Below, one piece after another: positions 7,673 through 14,281 of a DNA stretch of 15,356 nt. The notes beneath the pieces were generated by a model. It was not told the origin of the DNA. It did not search any database and saw only the letters and a program-made list of their open reading frames with translations. A program made the position numbers and the translations under genes. Each line of letters opens with the position of its first letter. Position 1 is the stretch's first letter. This DNA is from Clostridiales bacterium (GTDB lineage Bacteria; Bacillota; Clostridia; Oscillospirales; Oscillospiraceae), in NCBI GenBank assembly GCA_019421975.1, contig JAHZEE010000009.1:1023-16378 (forward strand), in the 5' to 3' direction.

Positions 7673-7700
7673 TTCATTTTAGCTGTATCTGTGCTATACT
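7673..7700 (+). promoter_or_regulatory. Extended -10 promoter for the kinase-like gene
   Basis: TGC-TATACT (7692-7700) is an extended -10 element. A weak -35 (TTCATT, 7673-7678) lies 16 bases upstream. Transcription would start near 7707, leaving a leader of about 35 bases before the ATG at 7742. Confidence 0.6.
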
Positions 7701-7741
7701 ATACCCAACAGATGCCAAGTGCAAAAGGGGGAACCGTGCAC

Positions 7742-8329
7742 ATGAAAAACAACAGAATTGTGACCATCAGCCGGGAGTTTGGAAGCGGCGGAAGGACCAT
7801 CGGAAAGCAGCTGGCACAGCGGCTGAATCTTCCCTGCTATGACCAGCAGATCATTGAAAAGATTGCATTGGAGAGCGGCCTGTCAGAGGCTTACATCCGG
7901 GATCGGAGCGAATACAGCCCCCACACCAGCTGGATTGCCAATGCCTTCTCAGAGCGGTCGTTCTCCGGCGTCAACAACCAGGACTCCATCTGGATTCTGC
8001 AGCGGAAGATCATTCTGGACCTGGCCGCGCAGGGCCCCTGTGTCATCGTGGGCCGCTGCGCGGACTACATTCTGCGGGATGTGGCCGACTGCCTGCGGGT
8101 GTTCATCCACGCTGATTTTGAAACGCGCGCCGCGCGCATTGTGCAGGTGTACGGTGAGACCGACATCCCCACACAGAGGCGGCTGCAGGACAAGGACAAG
8201 CGCCGCGCGGCATACTATCAGTTCTACACCGACACCGCATGGGGCCTGGCGCAGAACTACCACATCTGTCTCGACAGCGGCGCCATTGGTCTGGACCGGT
8301 GCGTGGAGATCCTGGCCGGCCTCTATTAA
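7742..8329 (+). CDS. Cytidylate kinase-like family protein (AAA P-loop kinase)
   Basis: A 195-residue cytoplasmic protein of the cytidylate-kinase-like family (Pfam Cytidylate_kin2 by recollection). The N-terminus ITISREFGSGGR-type segment (here VTISREFGSGGRTIGKQLA) is the family P-loop variant: glycine-rich but lacking the GxxxxGK[ST] order of true Cmk. It is followed by the DQQIIEKIA segment and by VIVGRCADYIL around residues 100-110, all typical of the family. Most members are of unknown function and often occur beside membrane or signalling genes, so CMP phosphorylation should not be assumed. The ATG at 7742 is chosen because AAAAGGGGG lies about ten bases upstream and because in-frame upstream codons lie before the promoter. 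It is a single-gene unit, divergent from the ABC exporter and closed by a terminator. Confidence 0.87.
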   Translation: MKNNRIVTISREFGSGGRTIGKQLAQRLNLPCYDQQIIEKIALESGLSEAYIRDRSEYSPHTSWIANAFSERSFSGVNNQDSIWILQRKIILDLAAQGPCVIVGRCADYILRDVADCLRVFIHADFETRAARIVQVYGETDIPTQRRLQDKDKRRAAYYQFYTDTAWGLAQNYHICLDSGAIGLDRCVEILAGLY

Positions 8330-8332
8330 ATC

Positions 8333-8364
8333 AAAAATCCCCCGCCATCGGCGGGGGATTTTTT
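8333..8364. terminator. Bidirectional intrinsic terminator
   Basis: A 14-bp stem (8333-8346 with 8350-8363), an ATC loop, a GC core and A5/T6 flanks, four bases after the kinase-like stop. Its right foot overlaps the stop codon of the convergent minus-strand gene, so both units use it. Confidence 0.92.
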
Positions 8365-9055
8365 ACGCATTGCGCCAGCGCTTGAGCGTGGGAAAGTAGG
8401 CCAGCATCTGTCCGCGTGCCTTTGCGCGGTCCGAGTAGAGCTCGGGACCAAGATCGAGACAGGCCTCCACCATCTGTTCCATGGTACATGCCTGCGCGAA
8501 GGCGCCGTCCTTGCGGCAATAGCAGCAATAGTCCCGGCTGGGGCTGCCGTCGGCCTCGGTGCCGTGGTGCTGCGCGTCTGTCATGGGCATGGCGCAGGAC
8601 TGGCAGATCTCGGCCAGCGCCACATAGATCTCGATGTCTGCCTCCAAAGAGTCATTGCAGTTTCGGTAGACCTCGAAGTCCGCTGTAAACGCCCGCGGCA
8701 GCGGAATCTCCCAGATCTGTCGCCAGGCCTCTGCCACAGCTTGGCGGACCGGGCCGTGGAGTGTGAACCGGGCGTACGCTCCGGCGGGCAGCTCGGCCTG
8801 CATGAAGCCCGCAGGACACCGGCTGCTCTCATAGCCGACCAGGACATCATAGCTGTTGTCGTCCAAATGATGGTTGGTGTACACGCCGTAGAAGGGTGTG
8901 TCGGGCGGCAGCTTTTGGGCACGGCGGGGATCCAGGCGCCAGAAGTCCTCCCAGAGCCGCCCGATTTTGGCGCTGCACTGGGGATCCTGATTGCCGGTGC
9001 GCGTCTGAATGGCCGCGATCATCCGGCGGGGAAGTGTTACAATTTCATACTGCAT
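8363..9055 (-). CDS. GyrI-like effector-binding domain fused to a C-terminal zinc ribbon
   Basis: A 230-residue protein with two domains. Residues 1-147 look like an AraC/GyrI-type effector-binding domain (integron-associated/Cass2-like): an N-terminal strand, a conserved IGRLWEDFW helix near 31-39, GVYTNHHLDDNSYDVLVGYE, and the PAGAYARFTLHGP strand-turn. Residues 151-184 are a putative zinc ribbon of the CQSC-MPM type with ligands Cys151, Cys154, Cys177 and Cys180 and the conserved YCRKDG tail. There is no helix-turn-helix, so it probably binds a small molecule rather than DNA on its own. Its ATG follows the WYL regulator stop with no gap (TAG then ATG), and its SD (AAGGAGG) lies inside the regulator gene, so the two are translationally coupled. 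A ligand-sensing partner of the regulator is an inference. Confidence 0.83.
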   Translation of the reverse strand: MQYEIVTLPRRMIAAIQTRTGNQDPQCSAKIGRLWEDFWRLDPRRAQKLPPDTPFYGVYTNHHLDDNSYDVLVGYESSRCPAGFMQAELPAGAYARFTLHGPVRQAVAEAWRQIWEIPLPRAFTADFEVYRNCNDSLEADIEIYVALAEICQSCAMPMTDAQHHGTEADGSPSRDYCCYCRKDGAFAQACTMEQMVEACLDLGPELYSDRAKARGQMLAYFPTLKRWRNA

Positions 9056-10012
9056 CTAAGAGTCCTCCTTGGTGTGGGATGGACTGATCTTATCAGAGAA
9101 AACCGGACACAAGCTGTCCGCTTTTTGGTAGAGGGATAAAATTTTTTCTGCCTCCCGCTGGAGCAGATCGATCATCCCGGGCGGCGAGAGCACCTGGACA
9201 AAGGCCCCATAGGACAGCAGATATCCCGCCCCGTAGGCGCCGGCCGGCCACTGGGCGCGGACCAACAGGCCGCCGTCTGGCAGAGACCGGATCTGGCTTG
9301 GCGCAAACTCGTCGTAGACCCGATAGGCCACCTCCGGGGCGAAGCGGGCCACCAGGCAGATGGTTGCCAGCGGCACACTGCCCGCCTCTGGCCCCGGCGG
9401 TGCGCCGCGGTCGGAGAAGGTCTCGTCGAGGCACAGAAGCTTTGTGATGCGGGAGAGCTTGAACATCCGGTAGTCGCCCCGCTGCCGGCACCAGCCCTGC
9501 AGATACCAGGCCATCCCCTTAAACCGCAGCAGCACCGGCTCGACGGTGCGCTGGGTGCAGCTGCCGGTTTGACCATGGTAACAAAATTGGAGCAGTCGCC
9601 GCTCCAAAATGGCCTGGCGGATCTGCTCGAACGCCTGCCGCTGCTGCGCTGAGCTGCTCCAGTCGGAGAAATCCGCATCCAGCCAACGGCCCGCATCGCG
9701 GCCGAACAGGCCGCGCAGATGGGTCAGCAGGGCATCGTCTGCTGCGCCTGTGGCCTGCAGGGTCTGGAGCGCCGAGAGAATCTGGTCCTGCTCCTGCTGG
9801 GACAAAAGCGTCCGGCTGAGCGTGAAATCCGGCAGCAGCCGGACCCCGCCGTTTCGGCCGCGGGCGGCATAGACCGGTACGCCGGCGCCGGAGAGCGCGT
9901 CGATGTCCCGCCGGATGGTCCGCTCCGACACCTCCAGGCGCTCTGCAAGCGCCTGAACGGTCATGCCGCCGCGCTCTAAGAGCAGATAGAGAATTTCAAA
10001 CAGCCTCTGCAT
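9056..10012 (-). CDS. YafY-type transcriptional regulator, HTH plus WYL domain
   Basis: A 318-residue DNA-binding regulator. Residues 1-60 form a DeoR/HTH_11-like winged helix (ALAERLEVSERTIRRDIDAL at 21-40, wing RGRNGGVRLL at 51-60). The middle region 65-135 is helical, and a WYL domain follows, with the signature WYL at 169-171 inside a segment that ends GDYRMFKLSRI (179-189). WYL domains are thought to sense ligands or nucleic acid. ATG at 10012 with a GAGGGGG ribosome site six bases upstream. It lies divergent from the P-type ATPase leader, with about 150 bases between the two start regions, and is the first gene of a two-gene operon. It could regulate itself, the effector-domain protein, or the divergent ion operon; nothing in the sequence decides this. 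Confidence 0.9.
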   Translation of the reverse strand: MQRLFEILYLLLERGGMTVQALAERLEVSERTIRRDIDALSGAGVPVYAARGRNGGVRLLPDFTLSRTLLSQQEQDQILSALQTLQATGAADDALLTHLRGLFGRDAGRWLDADFSDWSSSAQQRQAFEQIRQAILERRLLQFCYHGQTGSCTQRTVEPVLLRFKGMAWYLQGWCRQRGDYRMFKLSRITKLLCLDETFSDRGAPPGPEAGSVPLATICLVARFAPEVAYRVYDEFAPSQIRSLPDGGLLVRAQWPAGAYGAGYLLSYGAFVQVLSPPGMIDLLQREAEKILSLYQKADSLCPVFSDKISPSHTKEDS

Positions 10013-10035
10013 GGTGCGCCCCCTCTCTGAAATCT

Positions 10036-10064
10036 ATGATAGCACAGAGTGAAACCGGAAAAAA
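10036..10064 (-). promoter_or_regulatory. Candidate extended -10 promoter for the WYL regulator operon
   Basis: On the minus strand, TGC-TATCAT (10044-10036) is an extended -10 element, with only a T-run (10064-10059) where a -35 box would be at 17-base spacing. The ten bases TCTGTGCTAT are shared with the kinase-like gene promoter. The leader would be about 17 bases. Confidence 0.5.
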
Positions 10065-10165
10065 GAGGCTTGTCATATCCGGAAAATCTTCTAAATCTAT
10101 CAGACAGTGGAGCCATGCGGCTGTGAAGAGATTGTAAAGAAAGGGACCCAGACAGGGAAAGCGTG

Positions 10166-10194
10166 TTGACATTCCGATCCGGATCCGGTATGAT
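10166..10194 (+). promoter_or_regulatory. Strong sigma-A promoter for the P-type ATPase operon
   Basis: TTGACA (10166-10171), a 17-base spacer, then TATGAT (10189-10194): one mismatch from consensus. Transcription should start near 10201, giving a leader of about 185 bases before the ATPase ATG that contains a short reading frame and a terminator. The 10065-10165 stretch before it shows no gene or clear site. Confidence 0.87.
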
Positions 10195-10209
10195 AGGGCC
10201 AATCTCTCC

Positions 10210-10222
10210 ACGAAAGGAACTG
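10210..10222 (+). repeat. 13-base SD-containing repeat, copy 1
   Basis: ACGAAAGGAACTG, identical to 13057-13069. Here it provides the ribosome site (AAAGGA) for the leader reading frame nine bases downstream. Confidence 0.7.
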
Positions 10223-10227
10223 CAAAA

Positions 10228-10278
10228 ATGGACGACGCCGACAGTAGCGACGCGGCCCGAACCCTCAAAATTTGTTGA
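10228..10278 (+). CDS. Acidic 16-residue leader peptide upstream of the P-type ATPase
   Basis: ATG to TGA encoding MDDADSSDAARTLKIC. It has its own SD (AAAGGA, 10213-10218) nine bases before the ATG, begins about 27 bases after the predicted transcription start, and ends four bases before the left arm of an intrinsic terminator. Four of the first eight residues are aspartate. In E. coli and Salmonella the MgtL leader peptide uses acidic and proline residues, which destabilise ribosomes when Mg2+ is low, to control the mgtA P-type ATPase; this peptide is similar in placement and acidity but not in sequence. No other upstream gene on this strand could own the terminator. Translation is unproven, so the frame may be chance, but the SD and geometry argue for it. 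Confidence 0.6.
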   Translation: MDDADSSDAARTLKIC

Positions 10279-10281
10279 AAC

Positions 10282-10332
10282 CGGCATAACCTGCACCCAG
10301 ATTGGGGCGGCGGGTTATGCCGTTTTGTTTTT
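10282..10332 (+). terminator. Leader terminator / attenuator before the P-type ATPase
   Basis: A 13-bp stem with one G-U pair (10282-10294 with 10310-10322), a loop that can itself pair CCC with GGG, and a T-rich tail TTTTGTTTTT (10323-10332). It lies after the promoter and 54 bases before the ATPase ATG, so most transcripts would stop here unless the hairpin is prevented. A ribosome at the leader-peptide stop codon would cover the left arm. AACCC at 10260-10264 could also pair with GGGTT at 10312-10316 as part of a competing fold. I found no match to the yybP-ykoY, M-box, NiCo or fluoride riboswitch cores. Confidence 0.8.
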
Positions 10333-10385
10333 GCGGTTCCTCCAAACACAGTGGGAGTAAAAAAGAAAGGAGTGATGGATCCATT

Positions 10386-13043
10386 ATGGATCGTCACAAA
10401 CAGATGCCCTGGCATGCCCAGGGGGTAGAGACGGTGTATGAGACACTGCAGACGAGCGAGCAGGGCCTCGGCGATGCAGAGGCCGCGGAGCGGCTCAGGC
10501 GGGATGGGCGCAATGTGCTGCGCGCCAAACCGCCTAAGACCATCTGGCAGATGCTCAAGGCACAGATTTTGGACGCCATGGTTCTGATTCTGCTCGGCGC
10601 CGCCGCGCTCTCCGCGCTGCTGCAGGAGTGGACGGAGGCGGTGGTCATCCTGGCCATTGTGGTGCTCAATGCACTCATCGGCATCGTACAGGAGAAGAAG
10701 GCCCAGTCGTCGCTGGAGGCGCTGCGGCAGATGAGCGCGCCGACTGCCCGGGTTCTGCGCCAGGGGGAGGAGAGCCTCATTCCGGCCAGCGAGCTGGTGG
10801 TGGGCGATGTGGTCTTTCTCAGCGACGGCGATATGGTGCCGGCGGATCTGCGCCTGACAGAATCGGCCAACCTGAAGGTACAGGAGGCGTCTCTCACCGG
10901 CGAGTCGGTGCCGGCGGAAAAGGACGCAGACGCGGTGCTGCCGGCAGAGTGTGTCTTGGCAGATCGCGCCAATATGGTGTATACTGCATCTATCGTCACC
11001 TATGGCCGTGCCACAGGCGTGGTAGTCGCCGCCGGAATGGACACAGAGGTGGGCAAAATTGCCGGGATGCTGGAGGCGCAGGACGAACTGGACACGCCGC
11101 TCAAGCGCAAATTGAACGCCGTGGGCAAGACGCTCACTGTGGTGGGACTGATGGTCTGTGCGCTGATTTTTGCCATTGGCGCGTTTTACCACCGCCCCCT
11201 GGTGCCGCAGCTGCTGGTGGCCGTCTCGCTTGCCATCTCCATTATTCCGGAGGGGCTGCCCGCCATGGCGACCATCGTCATGGCGCTGGGCGTACAGCGG
11301 ATGGCCAAGAAGAACGCGCTGATCCGCAAGCTGCCGGCGGTGGAGACCCTGGGCAGTGCGACTGTCATCTGCAGCGACAAGACGGGCACGCTCACCCTCA
11401 ACCGGATGACGGTCACACAGATCGCGGTCAACGGCGACTTTGAGGCCGGCACTGCCACCGCAGTAGAGCAGGCCAAACAGGCCCATCCGGCGGTCTATCG
11501 GGAGCTGGTCTACGCCGCGGCGCTGTGCAACGACGCGAGCCTGGACCCGGACCGCCCGGGGGAGATCCTCGGAGATCCCACTGAGGGCGCGCTCATCTAC
11601 CTGGCGCAGGCCTTCGGCATTGACCATGAGCAGCTGGAGGACGCCCATCCGCGCCTGTTTGAACAGCCCTTTGACTCCGACCGCAAGCGCATGACAACAG
11701 CCCATGCCATGGACGGGGCGCTGGTGGCCTACACCAAGGGTGCGGTGGATGAGATGCTGCCCCTGTGTACCCAGCTTCTGACCGCCCAGGGGGTGCGCCC
11801 CATGACAGAGCGGGATCGGGCCAATATCTCCAGACTCTGCCTGGACATGTCGCATAGGGCGCTGCGGGTGCTTGGCTTTGCCAGAAGAACGCTGTCCCAG
11901 GTGCCGCAGACAGAGGACGCGGATCTGGAGTATGATCTGACCTTTGTGGGCGCGGCCGGTATGATCGACCCGCCGCGCAGGGAGGTGGCCGCTGCGGTTC
12001 AGACCTGCCGTGAGGCCGGCATCCGCACGGTCATGATCACCGGCGACCACCAGGTGACAGCGCTGGCCATCGCCAGGGAATTGGGGATCTGGCGGGACGG
12101 GGATACCGTTTTATCCGGTGAGAAACTGGACACCATGACAGAGCAGGCACTTGACGAGGCTGTCAGAACGGCCACCGTGTTTGCACGGGTCTCTCCCGCC
12201 GACAAGCTGCGCATCATTGAGTCGCTCCGCAGAGTCGGCGAGGTGACGGCCATGACCGGCGACGGTGTCAACGATTCTCCGGCCCTCAAGGCCGCAGACA
12301 TCGGCGTTGCCATGGGCGTCACAGGCACGGATGTGGCAAAGGATGCAGCGGATATGATCCTGCTTGACGACAGCTTTACCACCATCGCCTATGCCATCAA
12401 GGAGGGCCGGCGGGTCTACCGCAATATTCAGAAGGTCATCCAGTTTTTGCTGGTGGGCAACATCGCGGAGATTCTCACCTTGTTTGTGGCGACGGTGTGC
12501 AACTGGGATGCCCCGCTGCTGGCGGTGCACATTTTGTGGGTCAACCTGGCCACGGCGACGCTGCCTGCCCTGGCGCTGGGAGTGGACCCGCCCAGCCGGA
12601 ACATCATGAAGCACCCGCCGGTAAAGTCCGGCACGCTGTTTGAAAAGAATCTGGTGCGCCGCGTTGTGACGCAGGGCGTTTTTGTAGCGGCCATGACCAT
12701 TCTGGCCTATTGGATCGGCGCCTCCATGGACGGCCATACGGCGGGACAGACCATGGCATTCTGTGTGCTGGCGCTCTCGCAGATGCTGCGGGCACTGAAT
12801 CAGCGGTCCAATACAGAGCCGATCTGGATCCGCGCCGAGGGTGCAAACCCATGGCTGGTGGTCTCCTTTGCCGTGTCGGCGCTTCTGATGGCCTGTATTT
12901 TGTTTGTGCCGCCTTTTCAGCGGGCCTTCTCGCTCACCGTTCTGTCCGGCCAGCAGTGGCTAGTGGTAGCCGGGCTGTCGCTGCTCTCGATTGTGCAGGT
13001 GGAGATTGTGAAGGCAGTGAGGCGGCACAAGAGCAAGGGATAA
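10386..13043 (+). CDS. P2A-like cation-transporting P-type ATPase (Ca2+-ATPase family) with altered M6 ion site
   Basis: An 885-residue membrane pump with the full P-type layout: actuator-domain TGES (171-174), M4 PEGLP (288-292), phosphorylated Asp331 in DKTGT, nucleotide-domain KGAVD (451-455), hinge GDGVND (625-630) and ten predicted helices. M5 keeps Asn692 and Glu695 (VGNIAEI), matching SERCA Asn768/Glu771. M6 reads [11 protein letters not shown]: Asn720 and Thr723 are kept, but Ala724 replaces the aspartate (SERCA Asp800) shared by both Ca2+ sites. M8 has Gln799 for SERCA Glu908, common in bacterial members. The ion is therefore uncertain: Ca2+, Mn2+, Mg2+ or a monovalent ion. ATG at 10386 lies 13 bases after GGAG (10369-10372), a little long. 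First main gene after the attenuated leader and probably co-transcribed with the membrane-protein gene 33 bases downstream. Confidence 0.93.
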   Translation: MDRHKQMPWHAQGVETVYETLQTSEQGLGDAEAAERLRRDGRNVLRAKPPKTIWQMLKAQILDAMVLILLGAAALSALLQEWTEAVVILAIVVLNALIGIVQEKKAQSSLEALRQMSAPTARVLRQGEESLIPASELVVGDVVFLSDGDMVPADLRLTESANLKVQEASLTGESVPAEKDADAVLPAECVLADRANMVYTASIVTYGRATGVVVAAGMDTEVGKIAGMLEAQDELDTPLKRKLNAVGKTLTVVGLMVCALIFAIGAFYHRPLVPQLLVAVSLAISIIPEGLPAMATIVMALGVQRMAKKNALIRKLPAVETLGSATVICSDKTGTLTLNRMTVTQIAVNGDFEAGTATAVEQAKQAHPAVYRELVYAAALCNDASLDPDRPGEILGDPTEGALIYLAQAFGIDHEQLEDAHPRLFEQPFDSDRKRMTTAHAMDGALVAYTKGAVDEMLPLCTQLLTAQGVRPMTERDRANISRLCLDMSHRALRVLGFARRTLSQVPQTEDADLEYDLTFVGAAGMIDPPRREVAAAVQTCREAGIRTVMITGDHQVTALAIARELGIWRDGDTVLSGEKLDTMTEQALDEAVRTATVFARVSPADKLRIIESLRRVGEVTAMTGDGVNDSPALKAADIGVAMGVTGTDVAKDAADMILLDDSFTTIAYAIKEGRRVYRNIQKVIQFLLVGNIAEILTLFVATVCNWDAPLLAVHILWVNLATATLPALALGVDPPSRNIMKHPPVKSGTLFEKNLVRRVVTQGVFVAAMTILAYWIGASMDGHTAGQTMAFCVLALSQMLRALNQRSNTEPIWIRAEGANPWLVVSFAVSALLMACILFVPPFQRAFSLTVLSGQQWLVVAGLSLLSIVQVEIVKAVRRHKSKG

Positions 13044-13056
13044 ACCACGCGCTTTT

Positions 13057-13069
13057 ACGAAAGGAACTG
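13057..13069 (+). repeat. 13-base SD-containing repeat, copy 2
   Basis: ACGAAAGGAACTG, identical to 10210-10222. Here AAAGGA is the likely ribosome site for the TTG start at 13077, 11 bases away. Confidence 0.7.
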
Positions 13070-13076
13070 GATTGCA

Positions 13077-14234
13077 TTGGATGGTAAAAAGGAGAACAGT
13101 AAAAGAATTCTGCTCATCATTACATTTACACTGCTGCTGTTTTGGGCCCTGATGCACATCGATCAGGTCTTCGGGATTGTGGGAACCGTCCTTGCAGTCC
13201 TGGCGCCGTTTCTACTGGGGCTCTGTTTTGCATTTGTGATCAATGTACTGCTGCGCCCGATCGAGAGGATTTGGGATGCGCTCAGCCGGAACCGGACGGA
13301 GCGTTGGTTAAAAAAGCTGCGCCGCCCGGTCTGCCTGCTGCTGAGCATCCTTCTCATTGTGGGGATTATTTTCGTGCTGCTGTTTATGGTGGGGCCGGAG
13401 CTCAAACGGACGGCGGCCTCCATTGTGGACCAGTTCCCGGCCTATATGGCCCAGATCGAGACATGGTGGAAGGAACTGACAGCGTTTTTGGGGACCCACT
13501 CCATCGAGCTTCCGCAGCCAGAGTGGAATCTCAACGAGCTCGGCAGTATGGTGCAGGAGTTCTTCACGAAAAATGGCTCTGATTTCTTTGGAAAAACACT
13601 GGATATTACAACCTCGATCTTTTCCGGCGTATTCAATGTGGTGCTGGGCCTTGTGTTTGCCCTCTATGTGCTGGCGCAAAAGGAAAAGCTGGGCGGCCAG
13701 CTCACGAAGGTGCTGCAGGCGCTGCTGCCGCAGGCGCGGGTGGAACGGCTGGTGGAGCTGTCGGCGCTCACCAACCGGACCTTTACCAACTTCGTGACCG
13801 GCCAGCTCACAGAGGCTGTCATCATCGGCGGGCTGTGCTTTATCGGTATGAAGCTCTTTTCCATGCCCTATGCGGCGATGATCTCGGTCCTGGTGGGCTT
13901 TACAGCGCTTATCCCGGTGTTTGGCGCCTTCATCGGCACGGCAATCGGCGCCTTTCTCATCCTGATGGACTCCCCGATACAGGCGCTCTGGTTTATTCTG
14001 TTTATCATCGTACTGCAGCAGCTGGAGGGCAACCTGATCTATCCCCGTGTGGTTGGGAAATCAGTGGGGCTGCCGGGCATCTGGGTGCTCGCCGCCGTCA
14101 CCATCGGCGGCAGCCTGTTTGGCGTACTGGGAATTCTGCTGAGCGTTCCCGTCTGCTCGGTGCTGTACTGTGTGGGAAAGCAGGCAGTCAATCAGCGGTT
14201 AAAACAAAAGGGGCTCGATCAGATCGAGGACTGA
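13077..14234 (+). CDS. AI-2E (UPF0118) family membrane transporter
   Basis: A 385-residue polytopic membrane protein of the AI-2E/PerM/UPF0118 family: two N-terminal helices (about 10-60), a long amphipathic extracytoplasmic or peripheral stretch (about 105-180), and a C-terminal block of helices ending in the family signature PRVVGKSVGLPGIWVL then GGSLFGVLGILLSVPV. I start it at TTG 13077, which gives the usual N-terminus (a charged stretch rich in Lys, then ILLIITFTLLLF) and has AAAGGA 11 bases upstream; the ATG at 13081 is out of frame. Some family members export autoinducer-2, others have been reported as Na+(Li+)/H+ antiporters. Co-transcription with a cation pump favours an ion-related role here, which is inference. 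A terminator follows. Confidence 0.9.
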   Translation: MDGKKENSKRILLIITFTLLLFWALMHIDQVFGIVGTVLAVLAPFLLGLCFAFVINVLLRPIERIWDALSRNRTERWLKKLRRPVCLLLSILLIVGIIFVLLFMVGPELKRTAASIVDQFPAYMAQIETWWKELTAFLGTHSIELPQPEWNLNELGSMVQEFFTKNGSDFFGKTLDITTSIFSGVFNVVLGLVFALYVLAQKEKLGGQLTKVLQALLPQARVERLVELSALTNRTFTNFVTGQLTEAVIIGGLCFIGMKLFSMPYAAMISVLVGFTALIPVFGAFIGTAIGAFLILMDSPIQALWFILFIIVLQQLEGNLIYPRVVGKSVGLPGIWVLAAVTIGGSLFGVLGILLSVPVCSVLYCVGKQAVNQRLKQKGLDQIED

Positions 14235-14240
14235 ACTTAA

Positions 14241-14274
14241 AAAATCCCCGGCAGCTTTGCTGCCGGGGATTTTT
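14241..14274. terminator. Bidirectional intrinsic terminator
   Basis: A 15-bp stem (14241-14255 with 14259-14273) with a TTT loop and A/T-rich feet, seven bases after the transporter stop and eight before the convergent SLH gene stop. It serves both genes. Confidence 0.93.
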
Positions 14275-14281
14275 GCATTCA

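Noticed and set aside
7603..7677. N-terminal extension of the first ABC subunit to the ATG at 7677
   Set aside because: That ATG lies upstream of the consensus promoter of the operon, and the TTG at 7602 has an ideal SD.
7607..7741. N-terminal extension of the kinase-like protein to 7607
   Set aside because: It would cover the divergent promoters, and the family N-terminus (TISREFGSGG) begins just after the ATG at 7742, which has its own SD.
10200..10340. A known metal riboswitch (yybP-ykoY, M-box, NiCo, fluoride) in the pump leader
   Set aside because: I could not find the conserved cores of any of these by reading; a covariance-model search would be needed to rule out a divergent or different class.
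10302..10385. N-terminal extension of the P-type ATPase to 10302
   Set aside because: It would start inside the terminator hairpin loop; the added residues look nothing like a pump N-terminus, and an SD precedes the ATG at 10386.
9996..12050. A 684-codon minus-strand frame overlapping the P-type ATPase and the leader region
   Set aside because: It is a shadow of the ATPase codons, crosses the plus-strand promoter and attenuator, and has no family features.
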